Shown here piece after piece: positions 60,076-64,000 of a DNA stretch of 64,000 bases. Below the pieces are notes generated by a model, which worked only from the letters and a program-made list of their open reading frames with translations, was not told the DNA's origin and did not search any database. The number at the start of each line of letters is the position of its first letter. Within the stretch, counting starts at the first letter, position 1. The stretch covers positions 124,001-188,000 of the forward strand of contig NZ_SNYO01000009.1 in the NCBI RefSeq assembly GCF_004363095.1, given 5' to 3'. The stretch is from Actinomycetospora succinea. GTDB taxonomy: Bacteria; Actinomycetota; Actinomycetes; Mycobacteriales; Pseudonocardiaceae. The position numbers and the translations under genes are program-made.

Positions 60076-62853
60076 GTGCGGCGCTTCCGCCGGTCGCTTC
60101 CGCGCCGGCCCCTCGACGCGGTCGAGCTCGCCGAGGCGGCGGCCCTCGGTGACCTCGTCGCCGTGGTCTGCGTCCTGACGCGCCTCTTCCCGATCGGGCC
60201 GCTGGGGACGGTGATCGCCGCCTTCCCGGCCGCGGTGCTCTCCGCGCGCCGGCCCGGGCGGGCCGGCCCGATCGGGGTGCTCGTCGCGGTGGTGGTCGCG
60301 TTCCTGGTCGGCGGGGTGGGGCCGGCCGGGGCCGCGGCGTCGGCGGCGTCGCTCGGCTGGCTCTTGGGGGTGGGGACCCGGCGGGCCTGGTCGACGGTCC
60401 GGACCGCGCTGACCGGCGTCGCCGTCCTCGCCCTGCCCACCTCGGCGCTCGGGGTGCTGCTGCTCGCCCTGCTCGCCGACTACCGCGAGCTCGTCCTCGA
60501 CCAGCTGCGCGCCTCGTGGAGCGGGCTCGCCCGGCTGCTGCGCGGCGGCCTCCCGGACGTCGTGGCCGCCGGGGACCGCGCCGTGCAGGCGATCACCGAC
60601 TACTGGTGGGTGACGCTGCCCGCGCTGGCCGTGGTCAGCACGCTGCTCGGGGTGGCGATCGCGGCCCTCGTCCTCGCCCGCCCGCTGCGCGCGGTGCAGC
60701 GGCTGATGCCCGCCGACCTGGCCGGGCGCCTGCCGGGCGGGCGCGGCGCGGACGCGGTCGCCCCGCTGCCACTGCGCCTGCGCGGGGTGACGCTGCCGTC
60801 GGGACCGCCCGTCGACCTGGACCTCGACGCCGGCGTCTTCGCCGTCGTCACCGGACCGAACGGGGCCGGCAAGTCGACGCTCGGGCGCGTGGTCGCCGGC
60901 CGCCCGCCCGCCGAGGGCACCGCCGAGCGGCCCGGCGACGCGGGACTCGGCGTCGTCGGCGGCACCGGGATGGTGTTCCAGCGCCCCGACAGCCAGGTGC
61001 TCGGCGTGCGCGCCGCCGACGACCTGCGCTGGGGGCTGCCGTCCGGCGAGCCCGTGCCGGTCGACGAGCTGCTCGCGCGCGTCGGGCTCGAGGGCGCGGT
61101 AGACCGGGAGACCGCGACGCTCTCGGGCGGCGAGCTGCAGCGCCTCGCGGTCGCCGCGCTGCTCGCCCGGCGGCCCGCGGTCGTCGTCAGCGACGAGAGC
61201 ACCGCGATGCTCGACCCCGAGGGCCGCACCGAGGTCACCGACCTGCTGCGCAGCCTCACGCGGACCGAGGGCGTCGGCGTCCTGCACATCACCCACCACG
61301 ACCCGGGCTCGGCGGACGTCGCCGTCGCGCTGCCCGGCCCCGACCTCGCGCGGGCGACCCCGCCGGGCGCGTGGGGGCCGCCCCGGCCGCCGGCGGGCGG
61401 GACGCTGCGCCTGCGCGGGGTCGACGTCGTCCACGACGCCGGCACGCCGTGGCGCCGCCCGGTGCTGCACGACGTCGACCTGCGCATCCCCGCCGGGAGC
61501 ACGGTCCTGGTCACCGGCCCGAACGGCGCCGGCAAGACGAGCCTCGCGTGGCTGCTCGCCGGACTCGCCACCCCGGCGCGCGGCACCGTCACCCTCGACG
61601 GCGCGCCGCTGCGCAACGGGCGCGACGGCGCGCTGCTCGCGATCCAGCACGCCCGTCCCGCGCTGCTGCGGCCCACCGTCGGCGAGGAGGTCGAGGACGC
61701 CGCCGGCGTCGGCCCGCGCACCGCCGACACCACGCTCGCCGCGCTCGGCCTCGACCCCGCCGTCTACCGCGACCGGCCGGTCGACGAGCTCTCCGGCGGC
61801 GAGCAGCGCCGGGTCCTGCTCGCGGGCCTGCTCGGGGCGGGGCCGCGCGTGCTGGTGCTCGACGAGCCGCTCGCGGGCCTCGACGCGGACGCCGCGTCGG
61901 CGGTGCGCGAGGCGCTGCGGGCGGCCCGCGCCGCGGGGACCACGCTCGTGATCGTCACCCACGACACCGCGCCGGTGGCCGACCTCGCCGACACCGTGCT
62001 GCACGTCGAGGACGGCGCCGTGCACGGGCGGCCGGAATGGGTGGGGACCTCGCCCGCCGAGGGCGTCGAGAAGCGGGGCCGCGGTGCCCTCGGGGCGGTG
62101 CGCACGCTGCCGACCCCGTCGCCGCTGCACCGCGCCTGGGCCGGCACGAAGATCGCGGCGCTGGTGGCCGTGGCCGCCGCCCTGTTCGTCGACCCGACCT
62201 GGCCGACGCTCGCCGCCGCGACCGCGGTCCTGCTGGTCGGCGCGGTCGCGGCCCGCCTGCCCCGCGGCGCCGTCCCCCGCCCGCCGCGCTGGCTGCTGCT
62301 CTGGCTGCCGGCGATCGTGCTCTCGACGATCGGCACGCTGCCCCCGGTGGTCACGGTGCTCGGCACCGAGGTGAGCCTGGGCGGGCTGGAACGGGTCGTG
62401 CTGTTCCTCGCGACCACGCTGGTGTCGCTGCTCGGGGCGGCGCTGCTGGTCGCGACCACGCCGCTCGGCGCGCTCCCGCCGCTGCTCGAGCGCGTGGTCC
62501 GCGTCGGGCGGCGGCTGCGCATCCCGCTGGGCACCCCGGCGACGGGGATCGCGCTCGGCCTGCGCCTGGTGCCGCTGCTCCTCGCCGAGGGGCGCACCGC
62601 CTGGCTCCTGCTCGGTCAGCGCCGTCCCGCGGGGCGCGTGCACGTCACCGCGCGCGAGCAGCTGCGCCTGGGCGTGCGGACCGCGATGCTCGCCTGCGCC
62701 ATGGCCGCCCGCCGCGCCGCCGAGACGGGCGAGGCGATCACGGCGCGCGGCGGCCTCGGCGCCATCGCCGGCCCCGACCAGCGCCCGGGGCGCCGCGACC
62801 TGGTGCTCTTGCTCGTCGTCGTCGCGATCCTGGCGGTCGGGCTGGCGTTCTGA
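60076..62853 (+). CDS. Single-chain ECF-type ABC transporter (membrane domain + two ATPases + T component)
   Basis: A 925-residue fusion. Residues about 20-215 form a membrane domain of about five or six helices resembling DUF2232/S-component proteins. Two ABC ATPases follow: Walker A GPNGAGKST with Lys266 and signature LSGGE near 350, then Walker A GPNGAGKTS with Lys487 and signature LSGGE near 573. Walker B of the first reads VVVSDES, not DEP. Residues about 680-925 resemble EcfT/CbiQ with several helices and the ARGGLG motif. Its place between cobIJ and cobK suggests cobalt or corrinoid uptake. The GTG at 60076 follows CATACT closely, so the mRNA may be leaderless. Confidence 0.88.
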   Translation: MRRFRRSLPRRPLDAVELAEAAALGDLVAVVCVLTRLFPIGPLGTVIAAFPAAVLSARRPGRAGPIGVLVAVVVAFLVGGVGPAGAAASAASLGWLLGVGTRRAWSTVRTALTGVAVLALPTSALGVLLLALLADYRELVLDQLRASWSGLARLLRGGLPDVVAAGDRAVQAITDYWWVTLPALAVVSTLLGVAIAALVLARPLRAVQRLMPADLAGRLPGGRGADAVAPLPLRLRGVTLPSGPPVDLDLDAGVFAVVTGPNGAGKSTLGRVVAGRPPAEGTAERPGDAGLGVVGGTGMVFQRPDSQVLGVRAADDLRWGLPSGEPVPVDELLARVGLEGAVDRETATLSGGELQRLAVAALLARRPAVVVSDESTAMLDPEGRTEVTDLLRSLTRTEGVGVLHITHHDPGSADVAVALPGPDLARATPPGAWGPPRPPAGGTLRLRGVDVVHDAGTPWRRPVLHDVDLRIPAGSTVLVTGPNGAGKTSLAWLLAGLATPARGTVTLDGAPLRNGRDGALLAIQHARPALLRPTVGEEVEDAAGVGPRTADTTLAALGLDPAVYRDRPVDELSGGEQRRVLLAGLLGAGPRVLVLDEPLAGLDADAASAVREALRAARAAGTTLVIVTHDTAPVADLADTVLHVEDGAVHGRPEWVGTSPAEGVEKRGRGALGAVRTLPTPSPLHRAWAGTKIAALVAVAAALFVDPTWPTLAAATAVLLVGAVAARLPRGAVPRPPRWLLLWLPAIVLSTIGTLPPVVTVLGTEVSLGGLERVVLFLATTLVSLLGAALLVATTPLGALPPLLERVVRVGRRLRIPLGTPATGIALGLRLVPLLLAEGRTAWLLLGQRRPAGRVHVTAREQLRLGVRTAMLACAMAARRAAETGEAITARGGLGAIAGPDQRPGRRDLVLLLVVVAILAVGLAF

Positions 62854-62859
62854 GGGCTC

Positions 62860-62884
62860 GACCCGTGTCCTCGGGACACGGGTC
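62860..62884. terminator. Bidirectional hairpin terminator between the transporter and cobK
   Basis: Perfect 11-bp stem GACCCGTGTCC (62860-62870)/GGACACGGGTC (62874-62884) with loop TCG. It lies 6 nt after the transporter stop and includes the first bases of the cobK stop region. Confidence 0.85.
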
Positions 62885-63590
62885 AGAACGTCGCGAGAGC
62901 CTCGTCCACCGACGCGACCGTCGCGACGCCGTCCGGGAGCGGTGGGCGGTCCACGAGCAGCACGGGCAGCGACCGCTCGCGCGCCGCGACCAGCTTCGCC
63001 TCCGTCGCGCCGCCCGAGTCCTTGGCGACGACGACGGTGATGCCGTGGCGGTCGAGCAGGGCGCGCTCGTCGTCGAGGGCGAACGGGCCGCGGGCGAGGA
63101 CGAGCTCGGCGCGGGCGGGCAGCACGTCGGGCGCCTCGATGGCCCGCACGAGGAACCACGCGTCGACGTCGACGAACGCCTCGACGCCCTGGCGGCCGGT
63201 AGCGAGGAGGACGCGCGCGTCGGCCGGGATCGCCCGGGCGGCGTCGGCGAGCGAGCCCACCCGCGTCCACCGGTCCCCCGGCCCCGCCGTCCACCCGGGC
63301 CGGCGCAGCACCAGCAGCGGCGTCTCGGTGCGCGCCGCGGCCGCCGCGGCGTGCTCGGTCATCGTCGCCGCGAACGGGTGCGTCGCGTCGACGAGCACGT
63401 CGACGTCGCCCAGCGCCGCGGCCAGCCCGTCGACGCCGCCGAAGCCGCCGGTGCGGACCTCGCCCGCGGGCAGCCGCGGGTGGCGCGTGCGACCCGCGAG
63501 CGACGTCGTGACGTCGTCGCCGCGGTCGGCGAGCCGCGTCGCGAGCTCGCGCGCCTCGGCCGTGCCGCCGAGCACGAGCACCCGGCTCAC
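62883..63590 (-). CDS. cobK: Precorrin-6A reductase
   Basis: A 235-residue NADPH-dependent reductase of the corrin ring. The N-terminal VLVLGGTAEARELATRL (4-20) is the family nucleotide motif, DVLVDATHPFAATMTEHAA (about 65-83) holds the conserved His-Pro-Phe-Ala segment, and VVAKDSGGATEAKLVAARE (about 185-203) is the C-terminal catalytic block with its DSGG loop. It begins with GTG at 63590. Upstream, on the same strand, cobM ends at 63742, with a pair of double-hairpin repeats between. Confidence 0.95.
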   Translation of the reverse strand: MSRVLVLGGTAEARELATRLADRGDDVTTSLAGRTRHPRLPAGEVRTGGFGGVDGLAAALGDVDVLVDATHPFAATMTEHAAAAAARTETPLLVLRRPGWTAGPGDRWTRVGSLADAARAIPADARVLLATGRQGVEAFVDVDAWFLVRAIEAPDVLPARAELVLARGPFALDDERALLDRHGITVVVAKDSGGATEAKLVAARERSLPVLLVDRPPLPDGVATVASVDEALATF

Positions 63591-63608
63591 GAGCCGTTCC
63601 CGCGGCGG

Positions 63609-63725
63609 GCGCCCCTCGCCGATCTAGCCGAGCGAAGGTGCCCTTCGCTCAGAAGCGGCGCGCCGACCCCGTTCCGGCGAGGGGCGCCCCTCGCCGATCT
63701 AGTCGAGCGAAGGTGCCCTTCGCTC
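63609..63725. repeat. Pair of double-hairpin repeat units between cobM and cobK
   Basis: Two units of about 48 nt (about 63609-63650 and 63676-63725). Each holds CCCCTCGCCGATCTAG, then stem GAGCGAAGG/CCTTCGCTC with loop TGC (63630-63650 and 63705-63725). The second also has stem GGCGAGGGG/CCCCTCGCC (63676-63695). The same unit occurs at 33921-34054. Confidence 0.85.
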
Positions 63726-63741
63726 GGAACCGGGGTGCGCC

Positions 63742-64000
63742 TCACGGCCGGGCGCGCGCCGCGGAGTAGAGGTGCGAGTCGCAGCCCTCGGCGACGCCGA
63801 CCACCGCGCCGACGACGATCACCGCGGTCCGGAGCACGCCGGCGTCGGCGACCTTCTCCGCGATGTCGGCGAGCGTGCCGCGCAGGACCACCTCGTCGTC
63901 GCGCGACGCCCGCGCCACGACCGCCACGGGCTCGGACGCCGGCCGGTGCTGCAGCAACGCCTCCACGACCGACGCGCAACGCTGCACGGCGAGGTGCAGC
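63742..64000 (-). CDS. cobM: Precorrin-4 C11-methyltransferase, C-terminal end (5' end outside window)
   Basis: The last 85 residues of a CobM-type S-adenosylmethionine-dependent methyltransferase (LHLAVQRCASVVEALL at the edge, then VAVVARASRDDEVVLRGTLADIAEKVADAGVLRTAVIVVGAVVG and SHLYSAARARP). The RASRDDEVVLRGTL segment and the SHLY end match the family C-terminus. Only the 3' third is inside the window, and the frame runs off the right edge. Together with cobK it forms the minus-strand arm of the cobalamin block. It is separated from cobK by a 151-nt gap with the repeats. Confidence 0.88.
   Translation of the reverse strand, partial: LHLAVQRCASVVEALLQHRPASEPVAVVARASRDDEVVLRGTLADIAEKVADAGVLRTAVIVVGAVVGVAEGCDSHLYSAARARP

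Noticed and set aside
60013-63294. 1093-codon minus-strand open frame opposite the fused transporter gene
   Set aside because: Low-complexity shadow of a gene with clear Walker motifs on the other strand.
63602-63725. Repeated palindromic units considered as a small CRISPR array
   Set aside because: Only two units, each with two hairpins, no cas genes, and the same pair exists at another locus; it is an interspersed repeat.

Overview
This 64-kb window is chromosomal DNA of very high G+C content from an actinobacterium. The best guess is the Pseudonocardiales (Pseudonocardia/Actinomycetospora-like). The reasons are the actinobacterial fatty-acid synthase II block (FasR-like regulator, fabD-fabH-acpP-fabF) downstream of the homodimeric pyruvate dehydrogenase aceE, a WhiB-family protein, a DUF3145 protein, a cobIJ fusion, many GTG starts and many 1-4 nt start/stop overlaps. 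The genus is an inference from gene content. No rRNA, tRNA, transposase, phage gene or CRISPR array was found.

Layout. 1-8800: central carbon and lipid supply: aceE (5' end outside the window), a cold-shock protein, a pirin, then the fasR/fabD/fabH/acpP/fabF operon closed by a strong terminator. 8877-20038: mixed genes: an anchored NTF2-like protein, DUF3145, an MFS exporter, a tiny 39-residue DSNWH-repeat peptide, a membrane GGDEF protein, a Nudix/glutaryl-CoA dehydrogenase pair, a GCS2-type carboxylate-amine ligase, an epimerase-DUF2867 fusion, a WhiB protein and a DUF2188/alanine-rich protein. 20129-36786: a 1543-residue P-type ATPase, FAD monooxygenases, a MerR regulator translationally coupled to a small Cys/His protein, a membrane Ser/Thr kinase with a Thr-rich tail, a Na+/H+ antiporter, a solitary MazF-like protein, a PP2C phosphatase, tsaD, and a TetR-controlled oxidoreductase pair. 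36776-43149: an ECF41-type sigma factor with its usual oxidoreductase partner, a MerR regulator with a textbook 19-bp-spacer promoter and an aldo-keto reductase, a secreted CHAP-like protein, and an ActP/DUF485 acetate-symporter pair.

43234-52020: a compact acyl-CoA catabolic locus. Five overlapping minus-strand genes (CoA-transferase, enoyl-CoA hydratase, amidohydrolase, acyl-CoA ligase, acyl-CoA dehydrogenase) are divergent from a TetR regulator, an APH-like kinase fused to DUF6285, and a quinone oxidoreductase. Two GAACG-N2-CGTTC operators lie between the two arms. 52074-64000: a cobalamin block: cobN, cobG, cobH, cobIJ, a single-chain ECF-type transporter (membrane domain + two ATPases + T-component), cobK and the 3' end of cobM, interrupted by three small non-cob genes.

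The most unusual material is (i) the DSNWH tandem-repeat mini-gene at 11498-11617; (ii) a 76-bp near-perfect palindrome sitting in frame inside cobG, whose core matches an intergenic palindrome 15 kb away; (iii) two families of dispersed palindromic elements, one at convergent gene ends and one as paired double hairpins in two intergenic gaps; and (iv) the kinase-containing acyl-CoA locus.
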